Shown here in pieces: positions 1 through 5,391 of a stretch of 5,391 nt of DNA; positions within the stretch are counted from its first letter, which is position 1; every line of letters begins with the position of its first letter. The notes beneath the pieces were generated by a model. That model did no database searches. It worked only from the letters and a program-made list of their open reading frames with translations, and had not been told where the DNA came from. This stretch comes from Cryptobacteroides sp963543835 (GTDB taxonomy: Bacteria; Bacteroidota; Bacteroidia; Bacteroidales; UBA932): the NCBI GenBank assembly GCA_963543835.1, contig CAUUCY010000094.1, positions 1 through 5,391 of the forward strand, in the 5' to 3' direction. Position numbers and translations under genes: made by a program.

Positions 1-49
1 GTCGTAACAAGGTAGCCGTACCGGAAGGTGTGGCTGGAACACCTCCTTT
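1..49 (+). rRNA. rrs: 16S ribosomal RNA, 3' end (partial)
   Basis: This is the last 49 nt of the small-subunit rRNA, starting at the universally conserved GTCGTAACAAGG segment (about E. coli position 1494). Helix 45 is visible as ACC-GGAA-GGT, with the GGAA tetraloop at 23-26. A25 and A26 correspond to E. coli A1518/A1519, the residues dimethylated by KsgA. The anti-Shine-Dalgarno core CCTCC lies at 42-46. The ending GGAACACCTCC, rather than GGATCACCTCC, is typical of Bacteroidota. The mature 3' end is placed at 49 by counting against E. coli 1542 and could be off by one or two bases. The rest of the gene lies outside the window. Confidence 0.97.
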
Positions 50-134
50 TTGGAGCTTTACTGACAATTTGACGCTCGCGTGCTTTACAAGTCACTGCAG
101 GTATGCGCCTGTACTTTCTTCCTTTTTATTATAT

Positions 135-208
135 AGTCTCTTAGCTCAGTTGGTTAGAGCGCCACACTGATAATGTGGAGGTCGGCAGTTCAACTCTGCC
201 AGGGACTA
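135..208 (+). tRNA. tRNA-Ile (anticodon GAT)
   Basis: A complete 74-nt cloverleaf. The acceptor stem 135-141 pairs with 201-207 over seven base pairs including one G-U. The D-arm is GCTC/GAGC (144-147 with 157-160). The anticodon stem is CCACA/TGTGG (162-166 with 174-178), with loop CTGATAA and anticodon GAT at 169-171. The T-arm is GGCAG/CTGCC (184-188 with 196-200), with loop TTCAACT. The discriminator is A208. CCA is not encoded (the next bases are CG), so it must be added after transcription. It lies 85 nt after the 16S end and 9 nt before tRNA-Ala, in the normal order for an rrn spacer. Confidence 0.98.
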
Positions 209-217
209 CGTCTCTAT

Positions 218-290
218 GGGGGTATAGCTCAGTTGGTAGAGCACCTGCTTTGCAAGCAGGGGGTCTAGAGTTCGAATCTCTATATCTCCA
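218..290 (+). tRNA. tRNA-Ala (anticodon TGC)
   Basis: A complete 73-nt cloverleaf. The acceptor stem 218-224 pairs with 283-289. It includes G220 opposite T287, which is the G3-U70 wobble that alanyl-tRNA synthetase recognises, and a second G-U at G222/T285. The D-arm is GCTC/GAGC (227-230 with 239-242). The anticodon stem is CCTGC/GCAGG (244-248 with 256-260), with loop TTTGCAA and anticodon TGC at 251-253. The T-arm is TAGAG/CTCTA (266-270 with 278-282), with loop TTCGAAT. The discriminator is A290, and CCA is not encoded. In a standard rrn operon a 23S gene would follow; here a terminator follows 29 nt later. Confidence 0.98.
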
Positions 291-319
291 CTCAAAGAGT
301 CTTTATACTCAGTTCTTTC

Positions 320-355
320 AAGGATTTAAGCTTAAACTTAAATCCTTTGTTTTTT
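320..355 (+). terminator. Rho-independent terminator ending the 16S-tRNA-Ile-tRNA-Ala unit
   Basis: A perfect 11-bp inverted repeat, AAGGATTTAAG at 320-330 and CTTAAATCCTT at 337-347, encloses a 6-nt loop and is followed by TG and six T (350-355). The right-hand T tract makes it a plus-strand terminator; the opposite side has no comparable T run, so it is not bidirectional. The loop-proximal part is itself palindromic (TTTAAGCTTAAA, 325-336), so an alternative inner fold is possible. The stem is AT-rich apart from two G-C pairs near the base and one at the top, but its length and perfection make it convincing. Confidence 0.85.
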
Positions 356-387
356 ATACGGTTATTACTTTGAACTTGTAATAAGAT

Positions 388-960
388 ATGGAAGACAGGC
401 AAAAAGTCTCTCTGCTGCAACTTTTCCTCGTATTCGCCAAAATAGGAGCGTTCACGATAGGAGGCGGTATGATGATTATACCTGCCATCCAAGCCGAGAT
501 GAGCCGTCGCAAATGGATTCCAGATGCGGAACTTCCAGACATCATCGCCCTCTCGCAGAGCGCTCCCGGACTTCTGGCTGTAAACATGTCCATTTTTGCG
601 GGCTATCGTCTTCGTGGAATCAAAGGCAGCGTGGTGGCGACAATAGGCAGCGTCCTCCCGTCTTTCATAATAATACTTCTCATTGCCATGGTGTTCTCCA
701 ATTTCCGGGACAATCCATGGGTAATAAAAGCCTTCAAGGCGATAAGACCAGTAGTGGTGGCGCTGATACTCGTTCCCACAATACGCCTTGGCAGGCAGAA
801 CGTACGCAGCTGGTGGGCATGGATTATAGCCCTTTTTACCCTCATCGGAGTGGCATTCCTCAAATTCTCCCCCGTGTACATACTCCTGTGCATAATGATA
901 ATTGCATTTGCAATCTCTCTATATAATGACAAGAAGACAGGGGAGGGCTTAAATAAATGA
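388..960 (+). CDS. Chromate transporter, short-chain CHR family, first (N-type) subunit
   Basis: This 190-residue inner-membrane protein consists of one CHR domain. The visible family motifs are FTIGGG (residues 22-27), the SQSAPGLLAVN segment (56-66), LPSF (90-93) and the IRPVVVALI stretch (119-127). Hydrophobic segments lie at about 80-104, 119-135 and 142-176, and the tail DKKTGEGLNK is soluble. Short CHR proteins of about 190-200 residues are normally encoded in pairs and act together in place of one 400-residue ChrA. In Bacillus subtilis such a pair exports chromate, using the proton motive force. Here the partner follows with a 4-bp ATGA overlap, so translation is probably coupled. The canonical PGP turn reads PGL, a small departure from the partner. 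The ATG at 388 starts 33 nt after the rrn terminator and fits the family N-terminus. Chromate is the family substrate; the substrate in this organism is inferred. Confidence 0.93.
   Translation: MEDRQKVSLLQLFLVFAKIGAFTIGGGMMIIPAIQAEMSRRKWIPDAELPDIIALSQSAPGLLAVNMSIFAGYRLRGIKGSVVATIGSVLPSFIIILLIAMVFSNFRDNPWVIKAFKAIRPVVVALILVPTIRLGRQNVRSWWAWIIALFTLIGVAFLKFSPVYILLCIMIIAFAISLYNDKKTGEGLNK
942..946 (+). promoter_or_regulatory. Possible Shine-Dalgarno site for the second chromate-transporter gene
   Basis: GGAGG lies inside the last codons of the first CHR gene, 10 nt before the ATG at 957, and is complementary to the CCTCC anti-Shine-Dalgarno core seen at 42-46. Such sites are rarely used in Bacteroidota and the spacing is slightly long. 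The overlapping stop and start may be enough for re-initiation. The match could also be a chance product of Gly-Glu-Gly codons. Confidence 0.3.
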
Positions 961-1571
961 CGGGCGAAGAACTCATACTCCTCTGGAAAATATTCAGCAT
1001 TTACTTTGTCATCGGAATGTTCACTTTCGGCGGCGGCTTTGCCGTTATTTCAATGATTCAGTCGCAGGTCGTCACCGCCCAGGGCTGGATTGACTCCGCG
1101 ACCTTCACCGACATAGTGGCAATCTCCCAAATGACTCCCGGACCTGTGGGTGTCAATGCCGCGACCTATACAGGCTATCAGGCGATGTTCGACCTCACGG
1201 GTAGCCATGCCCTCGGAGTCCTTGCCTCATTCACCGCGACCTTCGCAACAGTCCTGCCCTCATTCATAATTGTGCTCGCGCTTGTCAAATTCTACACCAG
1301 GTTCCGCAAAAACAGCATTTTCGAGGGCGTTATGGCAGGCTTGCGCCCCGCAGTCGTGGGGCTTATCGGCGCAGCCGCAATAATCCTCATGTTTGACATC
1401 GTGCCGCCCACATTCGCCGAAGGCTTCAGCATAAAACTCATACGCGAATCCTTCTTTGACTGGAGCAGTTGGGCGCTTTTCGCAGCGGCACTCTTTGCAG
1501 GACTGAAATGGAAAGCCGATCCTTTATTGATGATAGTAATCGCGGGAGCATTCGGAATTTTGATATATTAA
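957..1571 (+). CDS. Chromate transporter, short-chain CHR family, second (C-type) subunit
   Basis: This 204-residue membrane protein is the second half of the CHR pair. Motifs sit at the same places as in the first subunit: FTFGGG (22-27), SQMTPGPVGVN (57-67, with an intact PGP), LPSF (100-103) and GLRPAVVGLI (128-137). Hydrophobic segments occupy about 84-110, 131-150 and 170-204, and the protein ends in the membrane with almost no tail. Sharing motifs with the first protein but diverging elsewhere is what is known for CHR pairs, whose halves are thought to insert in opposite orientations and form one transporter. Its ATG overlaps the first gene's TGA (ATGA), so the two are almost certainly co-transcribed. 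The likely role is export of chromate or a related oxyanion; the substrate is inferred from the family only. Confidence 0.93.
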   Translation: MTGEELILLWKIFSIYFVIGMFTFGGGFAVISMIQSQVVTAQGWIDSATFTDIVAISQMTPGPVGVNAATYTGYQAMFDLTGSHALGVLASFTATFATVLPSFIIVLALVKFYTRFRKNSIFEGVMAGLRPAVVGLIGAAAIILMFDIVPPTFAEGFSIKLIRESFFDWSSWALFAAALFAGLKWKADPLLMIVIAGAFGILIY

Positions 1572-1582
1572 TATTATATTTG
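1551..1582 (+). promoter_or_regulatory. Bacteroidota-type promoter for the hexosaminidase gene
   Basis: TATATTTG at 1575-1582 is a perfect match to the Bacteroidota -7 element TAnnTTTG. TTCG at 1551-1554, a three-of-four match to the -33 TTTG element, lies 20 bp upstream, within the usual 19-21 bp spacing. Transcription would begin near 1588, leaving an A-rich leader of about 15-17 nt without a Shine-Dalgarno site, which is normal for the phylum. The -33 part lies within the last codons of the second chromate-transporter gene. Confidence 0.5.
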
Positions 1583-1604
1583 CGAGTATCAACTAAAAAC
1601 CCAA

Positions 1605-3275
1605 ATGAAAAAGATACTTGTAATCTCCGCGCTGCTTACGCTTCTTCTGCCCGCTTGCGCGAAGTCTGAGAAGACAGTAAACATCCTCCCTTACCCTCAA
1701 CAACTCGAATACACCGGCGGTTCTTTCCGCGCGTCGGGCGCAGTTGTCAACTGCGACGATGCCGTAGACGCTCGTTCCCAAGACCTTATCAAGCGCTTCG
1801 CCTCTCAGCTGAGCATCACCAGCGGGCGCATGTCAACATTTGCAACACCGATGAAATTAGCGGCTGCAACCGCAAAATCTGAAGCGCGGGGGTTTGTGTT
1901 TCTGCTCGACAATAACCTCGGAGAAGAGGAATACAGTATAGAAGTTTCCAAAAAATCCCTTGTCGTAAAGGCTTCTTCACGCCCGGGCTTTTTCTATGCC
2001 TTGCAGACCATCAAGCAAATGCTCCCTGCCGCCATTTACGGAAATGATATGGTAAAGAAAGCCGACTGGAATATACCTTGCCTTAAAATCTCCGATAAGC
2101 CTGCCTTCAAGTATCGCGGAATGCACTTGGACGTGTGCCGCCATTTCTTCAGCGTGGAAGAAGTGAAAAACTACATAGACCTTATCTCAATGTATAAAGT
2201 GAACCGTTTCCACATTCACCTCACGGAAGATCAGGGCTGGCGCATTGAGATCAAGAAATATCCGCGTCTGACCGAAGTAGGCGCTTTCCGCAACGGCACG
2301 ATGATAGGCAAAGACTTCGAAAGCAACGACGGCATACGCTACGGGGGCTTCTACACTCAGGAGCAGATGAAAGACATAGTAAAATATGCCGACGAGCGTT
2401 GCATCACGGTGATTCCTGAAATCGACCTTCCGGGGCACATGCAGGCAGCGCTTACATCATATCCCGAGCTCGGCTGCACCGGAGGTCCTTACGAAGTCTG
2501 GACGCGCTGGGGCATTTCAAAACAGGTACTCTGCCCGGGGAAGGAGAAAACCATGAAGTTCCTTGAAGATGTGCTTGCCGAGATTGCAGATATTTTCCCT
2601 TCCGAATATATACATATAGGCGGCGACGAATGTCCTAAGGCAGAATGGAAAAAAAGTCCCGAATGCCAGGCTCTCATCAGGAGACTCGGGCTCAAGACCG
2701 ATTCCGAAGCTACTGCGGAACAACGCCTCCAGAACTATGTGACCAAGCGTATGCAGGATTTCCTTGCAGGCAAGGGTAAAAAAATAATAGGCTGGGATGA
2801 AATTCTCGAAGGCGAGCTTACCTCCGGAGCCACTGTCATGTCCTGGAGGGGTACAAAAGGAGGCATAAAAGCAGCCCAGAAAGGCTTCGACGTAATTATG
2901 TCTCCGGACCGTTACTGCTACTTCGACCATTGCCAGTCCCGTGATGTTGCAAGCGAGCCTTTATGTATCACTTCCGAGAAAAATCCGGATAGGGCCGTTA
3001 CTATCGACAGAGTATATAAATTCGACCCTTACGAGGGTCTGACCACGGAACAACAGAAGCATATACTCGGTGTGCAGGCTAATATCTGGACGGAATACAT
3101 CTCTACATACGATTATGTCCAGTATATGCTCCTGCCGCGCCTTTGTGCCCTTTCCGAAGTCCAGTGGAGCAAGCCTTCAGCGCGTGACTTCGTACGCCTC
3201 AGGACCTCTGTCTCTAAGCACTTTGAAATTTTCGACGTGCTCGGTGCCCGCTACCGCAAAAAGATAGACTGGTAG
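1605..3275 (+). CDS. Beta-N-acetylhexosaminidase, GH20 family, lipoprotein
   Basis: This 556-residue exo-hydrolase removes terminal beta-linked GlcNAc or GalNAc from glycans by substrate-assisted catalysis. Residues 1-18 form a lipoprotein signal (MKK, hydrophobic core, LPAC with lipidated Cys18), so the enzyme is anchored in the cell envelope. Residues about 25-165 match the GH20 N-terminal domain and about 166-525 the catalytic barrel. Catalytic residues are Asp341-Glu342 in HIGGDE. Other expected site residues are present: Arg171, His278 in PEIDLPGH, Trp397, Trp414, Tyr439/Asp441, and Trp495/Glu497 in NIWTE. The protein ends about 30 residues after the barrel, so the carbohydrate-binding or extra C-terminal domains of larger Bacteroidales homologues are absent. 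The gene lies 33 nt after the chromate pair but has its own likely promoter. Host mucin or glycan, chitin-derived sugar and cell-wall sugar are all possible substrates; the sequence does not decide. Confidence 0.96.
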   Translation: MKKILVISALLTLLLPACAKSEKTVNILPYPQQLEYTGGSFRASGAVVNCDDAVDARSQDLIKRFASQLSITSGRMSTFATPMKLAAATAKSEARGFVFLLDNNLGEEEYSIEVSKKSLVVKASSRPGFFYALQTIKQMLPAAIYGNDMVKKADWNIPCLKISDKPAFKYRGMHLDVCRHFFSVEEVKNYIDLISMYKVNRFHIHLTEDQGWRIEIKKYPRLTEVGAFRNGTMIGKDFESNDGIRYGGFYTQEQMKDIVKYADERCITVIPEIDLPGHMQAALTSYPELGCTGGPYEVWTRWGISKQVLCPGKEKTMKFLEDVLAEIADIFPSEYIHIGGDECPKAEWKKSPECQALIRRLGLKTDSEATAEQRLQNYVTKRMQDFLAGKGKKIIGWDEILEGELTSGATVMSWRGTKGGIKAAQKGFDVIMSPDRYCYFDHCQSRDVASEPLCITSEKNPDRAVTIDRVYKFDPYEGLTTEQQKHILGVQANIWTEYISTYDYVQYMLLPRLCALSEVQWSKPSARDFVRLRTSVSKHFEIFDVLGARYRKKIDW

Positions 3276-3325
3276 CTTTATACACCTGTGGAACAAAATT
3301 AAAGGCTACTTCCCGTTAAGAAACG

Positions 3326-3365
3326 AAAAACAAAATAGTCCCAAAGGAGAAGGACAGGGAACTAT
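3326..3365 (-). terminator. Probable terminator of the aminopeptidase P gene
   Basis: Read on the minus strand, ATAGT-T-CCC (3365-3357) can pair with GGGACTAT (3342-3335): eight base pairs with one bulged base around a 14-nt loop. The tract TTTGTTTTT follows (3334-3326). The stem begins within the stop-codon region of the aminopeptidase gene (TAG at 3364-3362). The bulge and wide loop make this weaker than the terminator at 320-355. I see no T-rich hairpin serving the convergent plus-strand hexosaminidase gene in the 86-bp gap. Confidence 0.45.
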
Positions 3366-5218
3366 ATAGGAAGCGTTTTGCCCCTGAGCCAGCAGGATAT
3401 TTCTGCCGGGAGCAGGGGCGAAAGCGTCTGATATACTCGCTCGTTGTAGGCATTGAGCCATTCAATTTCGCTCCTGTCCAAAAGATCCGCTATAATCGCC
3501 GAAGTGTCGAAGTGGCATAGGGTGATTGTCTCGAATCTGAGAAAATCCCCGAACTCGTTGCTTTCGTCCTCCACGCAGAGTATAAGATTCTCGTGACGTA
3601 CTCCGTGTTCTCCCTCCCTGTATATACCCGGTTCGTTTGAACTTATCATACCGGGCAACAGAGGCTGCGGGTTGAAGTTCTGACGTATGTCCTGAGGGCC
3701 TTCGTGAACTCCGAGGTAGAAGCCGACTCCGTGACCTGTGCCGTGACCGAAGGAGCGGCGGGCCTGCCAGAGAGGCTCGCGTGCCAGAGCGTCAATCTGA
3801 CAGCCTGCCGTACCGGCAGGGAAAACGGCTTTGGCAAGGTCTATATGCCCTTTCAAGACCAGAGTGTAGTCTTCTTTTTCGAGCATGCTGCAAGCTCCCA
3901 AAGGTATTGTTCTTGTTATATCCGTGGTCCCGTAAAGATACTGCCCCCCGCTGTCATTGAGATAGAATCCCCTGCTCTGGAGTATAGGAGAGAGAGGACC
4001 GTTTTCAAGGTCCTTAGGGGTCACATAGTGTGGCAGGGCAGCGCCTGATGAATACGCCGAGATGGTCTCGAAACTATCCCCTACATAATCGGGACTTTCC
4101 GCCCTGAATTTTCCCAATCTGCAGGCCGCCTCCCATTCACTCACGCCTTTTTCTCCCTCCTTCTCCCTTCTGCGCACTTCGCTTTCGAGCCAATAGATGA
4201 ACTTTTCCATCGCTACTCCGTCCACTATATGGGCATCTTTCATACCTTCTGTCTGGGTTTTGTTTTTAACAGCTTTCCAGAGCTGTACGGGAGATGTGAA
4301 ATATTCTATATTTTCGGGTTCTATTATGGTCGAGAGATGGTAGTTGAGAGTGGCGGCATCTGCCTGCAGGCAGCCGACCTCCCCGTCGGAGATGTCCTGT
4401 ACGAGGCTTACTTCAATGTCTTCGTATGGGAGTATCTGTATTCCCTCTTGTTCGAGAGCCTCAAAACTTTCCAAAGTTCTGTCATCGTCCGGAGTATATA
4501 TTTTTTTCCTAACGAACCATTTTACGGTCCTTGGGGTGATTTCGAGATAGGATATTACATAAGGGTTGTACTCTATATCCGAGCCTCTTACATTCAAAGT
4601 CCAGGCTATCTCGTCAAGAGAAGTAAGAAGGATTGCATCGCGCGAGGTCTTTTCGAGATATTCCCGTATTCTTTCTATGTGCTGCCCCACGCTTTCTCCC
4701 ATAAGAGAAGAGTCGAGTATGGAAACAGGATTTGCAGGTATGGCGGGTCTGTGTTCCCTGAGTTCATCGAGCAGGTCCGGAACGCTGACTATACGTGCTG
4801 CCACCAATGCTTTTTTTATTTCCGCGACAGCGGATACACTCATGCACAAACCGTCTATCGCGATTGCAGCCTCGCCTCCGCGCATCGTTTCGCCCCCGAA
4901 AGTCTGCGCCAGCCAGTCCGGAATCAGCACCTGCCCCGGCACTCTGGTCTTGTGGAGCGTGAAGCCCGTGCCTGCGAGTTGCCTGCCCGCCTGGATGAAG
5001 TAGCGCGTGTCTGTCCATAAGCCGGCATGGTTCGCTGTCACTACAACATCGCCCGCCTCGCCTGTGAATCCCGTAAGCCATTCCACCTGTTTCCAGCGTT
5101 CCGCAGGGTATTCGCTTGCGTGAGGGTCGCTCCCTGTTAGCACCACTGCATCCCAGCCCTTTCTTTCCATCAGAACCCTGAGAGCATCCAGCCGTTCTGC
5201 GTAAATATTTGATTCCAT
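3362..5218 (-). CDS. pepP: Xaa-Pro aminopeptidase (aminopeptidase P, peptidase family M24B)
   Basis: A cytoplasmic metallo-aminopeptidase of 618 residues that removes an N-terminal residue preceding proline. It has the long three-domain layout of human XPNPEP1 (623 residues): two creatinase-like N-terminal domains (about 5-150 and 155-320), the pita-bread catalytic domain (about 325-550) and a short M24 C-terminal domain. All five predicted metal ligands are present: Asp422, Asp433, His496 (second His of GHGTGHG), Glu529 (NEPG) and Glu543 (RHEN). Their spacing matches XPNPEP1. The predicted catalytic histidines are His397, His492 and His505. The metal is usually manganese. No signal peptide is visible. 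The ATG at 5218 was chosen because ESNIYAERLDALR matches the usual family beginning. In-frame ATGs at 5266 and 5314 would add 16 or 32 residues of unfamilial sequence; the 5266 one overlaps the upstream stop codon. Confidence 0.95.
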   Translation of the reverse strand: MESNIYAERLDALRVLMERKGWDAVVLTGSDPHASEYPAERWKQVEWLTGFTGEAGDVVVTANHAGLWTDTRYFIQAGRQLAGTGFTLHKTRVPGQVLIPDWLAQTFGGETMRGGEAAIAIDGLCMSVSAVAEIKKALVAARIVSVPDLLDELREHRPAIPANPVSILDSSLMGESVGQHIERIREYLEKTSRDAILLTSLDEIAWTLNVRGSDIEYNPYVISYLEITPRTVKWFVRKKIYTPDDDRTLESFEALEQEGIQILPYEDIEVSLVQDISDGEVGCLQADAATLNYHLSTIIEPENIEYFTSPVQLWKAVKNKTQTEGMKDAHIVDGVAMEKFIYWLESEVRRREKEGEKGVSEWEAACRLGKFRAESPDYVGDSFETISAYSSGAALPHYVTPKDLENGPLSPILQSRGFYLNDSGGQYLYGTTDITRTIPLGACSMLEKEDYTLVLKGHIDLAKAVFPAGTAGCQIDALAREPLWQARRSFGHGTGHGVGFYLGVHEGPQDIRQNFNPQPLLPGMISSNEPGIYREGEHGVRHENLILCVEDESNEFGDFLRFETITLCHFDTSAIIADLLDRSEIEWLNAYNERVYQTLSPLLPAEISCWLRGKTLPI

Positions 5219-5241
5219 ATTCCGAGTGTATTGGTTTCTCT

Positions 5242-5249
5242 GAAATTTA
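5242..5249 (-). promoter_or_regulatory. Weak candidate -7 promoter element for the aminopeptidase gene
   Basis: On the minus strand TAAATTTC (5249-5242) matches TAnnTTTG at seven of eight positions by its specified bases except the final G. It would place a start near 5235 and leave a leader of about 17 nt before the ATG at 5218. No good -33 TTTG lies 19-21 bp upstream, so the call is tentative. The 44-bp gap containing it is AT-rich against its surroundings, as expected for a promoter. Confidence 0.28.
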
Positions 5250-5262
5250 TAAGGCTTTAGAG

Positions 5263-5391
5263 TCATGCCGCCTCGCGTGCCCTGCGCCATGCAGGGCGCA
5301 GCAACATTGTACAAAGCCCGAGATATGCAAGCAACAGCACTGTGTGCAAGGCTATTTTCCCCCAGTTGAAGCCCGCCTGCACAGCCGCAGA
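5263..5391 (-). CDS. C-terminal end of an unidentified membrane protein (partial)
   Basis: Reading in from the window edge on the minus strand, one frame is open for 42 codons and ends in TGA at 5265-5263. It encodes a hydrophobic stretch, IALHTVLLLAYLGLCTMLL (about residues 13-31 of the visible part), followed by a basic tail RPAWRRAREAA. This looks like the last membrane helix of an integral membrane protein with a cytoplasmic positive C-terminus. The family is not recognisable from this fragment. It points the same way as the aminopeptidase gene, with 44 bp between its stop and the preferred aminopeptidase ATG, so the two may share a transcript. Support is the open frame, composition and spacing only. 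Confidence 0.5.
   Translation of the reverse strand, partial: SAAVQAGFNWGKIALHTVLLLAYLGLCTMLLRPAWRRAREAA
5279..5297. repeat. Short GC-rich inverted repeat
   Basis: GCCCTGC (5279-5285) and GCAGGGC (5291-5297) form a perfect 7-bp inverted repeat around a 5-nt loop. It lies inside the last codons of the partial membrane-protein gene, just before its stop. No T tract follows on either strand, so it is not a standard terminator. It may be incidental to Arg/Ala/Pro codons, or a transcript-stabilising or pausing hairpin between the two minus-strand genes. Confidence 0.35.

Noticed and set aside
81..90. TGCTTTACAA in the 16S-tRNA spacer as a boxA-like antitermination site
   Set aside because: It resembles the boxA consensus TGCTCTTTAACA only with a deletion, and no boxB or boxC partner is clear.
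294..304. AAAGA-G-TCTTT dyad after tRNA-Ala as an operator
   Set aside because: It is short and AT-rich with a 1-nt centre, cannot fold as RNA, and has no second copy nearby; likely chance.
365..372. TTACTTTG as a -7 promoter element for the chromate operon
   Set aside because: The second position mismatches TAnnTTTG and the nearest TTTG upstream is 15 bp away rather than 19-21 bp; too weak to annotate.
175..381. Plus-strand open frame across the tRNA genes and terminator
   Set aside because: It covers tRNA-Ile, tRNA-Ala and the terminator hairpin, and its product has no recognisable features; the RNA genes explain the sequence.
2517..2930. 137-codon minus-strand open frame inside the hexosaminidase gene
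   Set aside because: It is antisense to the GH20 catalytic core, which has intact active-site residues; no independent support.
3343..3350. AGGAG-type sequence in the convergent gap as a ribosome binding site
   Set aside because: No plus-strand start codon with an open frame follows at a usable distance.
4229..5020. 263-codon plus-strand open frame antisense to aminopeptidase P
   Set aside because: It lies wholly opposite a gene with complete catalytic motifs. Its Phe, Tyr, Arg and Cys-rich composition is typical of an antisense shadow, and it has no family motif.

Overview
The window looks like a piece of a Bacteroidota chromosome, most likely from the order Bacteroidales. The 16S rRNA 3' end reads GGAACACCTCC, as expected for that phylum. 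Genes mostly lack Shine-Dalgarno sites and have short A-rich leaders. A TAnnTTTG promoter element lies before one gene. The protein set (paired short CHR proteins, a GH20 lipoprotein, a long three-domain aminopeptidase P) is common in gut or anaerobic Bacteroidales. I cannot fix the genus; a Rikenellaceae-like organism is only a guess.

Layout. Positions 1-49 are the last 49 nt of a 16S rRNA gene. tRNA-Ile(GAT) follows at 135-208 and tRNA-Ala(TGC) at 218-290, the usual spacer tRNAs of an rrn operon. No 23S gene follows. Instead a strong intrinsic terminator (320-355) closes the unit, and 33 nt later a protein-coding operon begins. Two overlapping genes (388-960 and 957-1571) encode the N- and C-type halves of a two-component chromate (CHR) transporter. 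A gene with its own likely promoter follows at 1605-3275 and encodes a lipoprotein exo-beta-N-acetylhexosaminidase of family GH20.

On the opposite strand, converging on the hexosaminidase, lies a gene for an Xaa-Pro aminopeptidase (aminopeptidase P, M24B; 3362-5218) with all metal ligands present. A probable terminator overlaps its stop codon. Upstream of it on the same strand, the last 42 codons of a membrane protein (5263-5391) run off the window.

The proteins do not form one obvious pathway: anion efflux, amino-sugar release at the cell envelope, and cytoplasmic proline-peptide turnover. I see no defence system, mobile element or CRISPR array. The most notable point is the rrn operon that ends after tRNA-Ala. 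It is either a real split (unlinked) rRNA arrangement or an assembly junction; the terminator favours a real transcription unit end but does not prove it.
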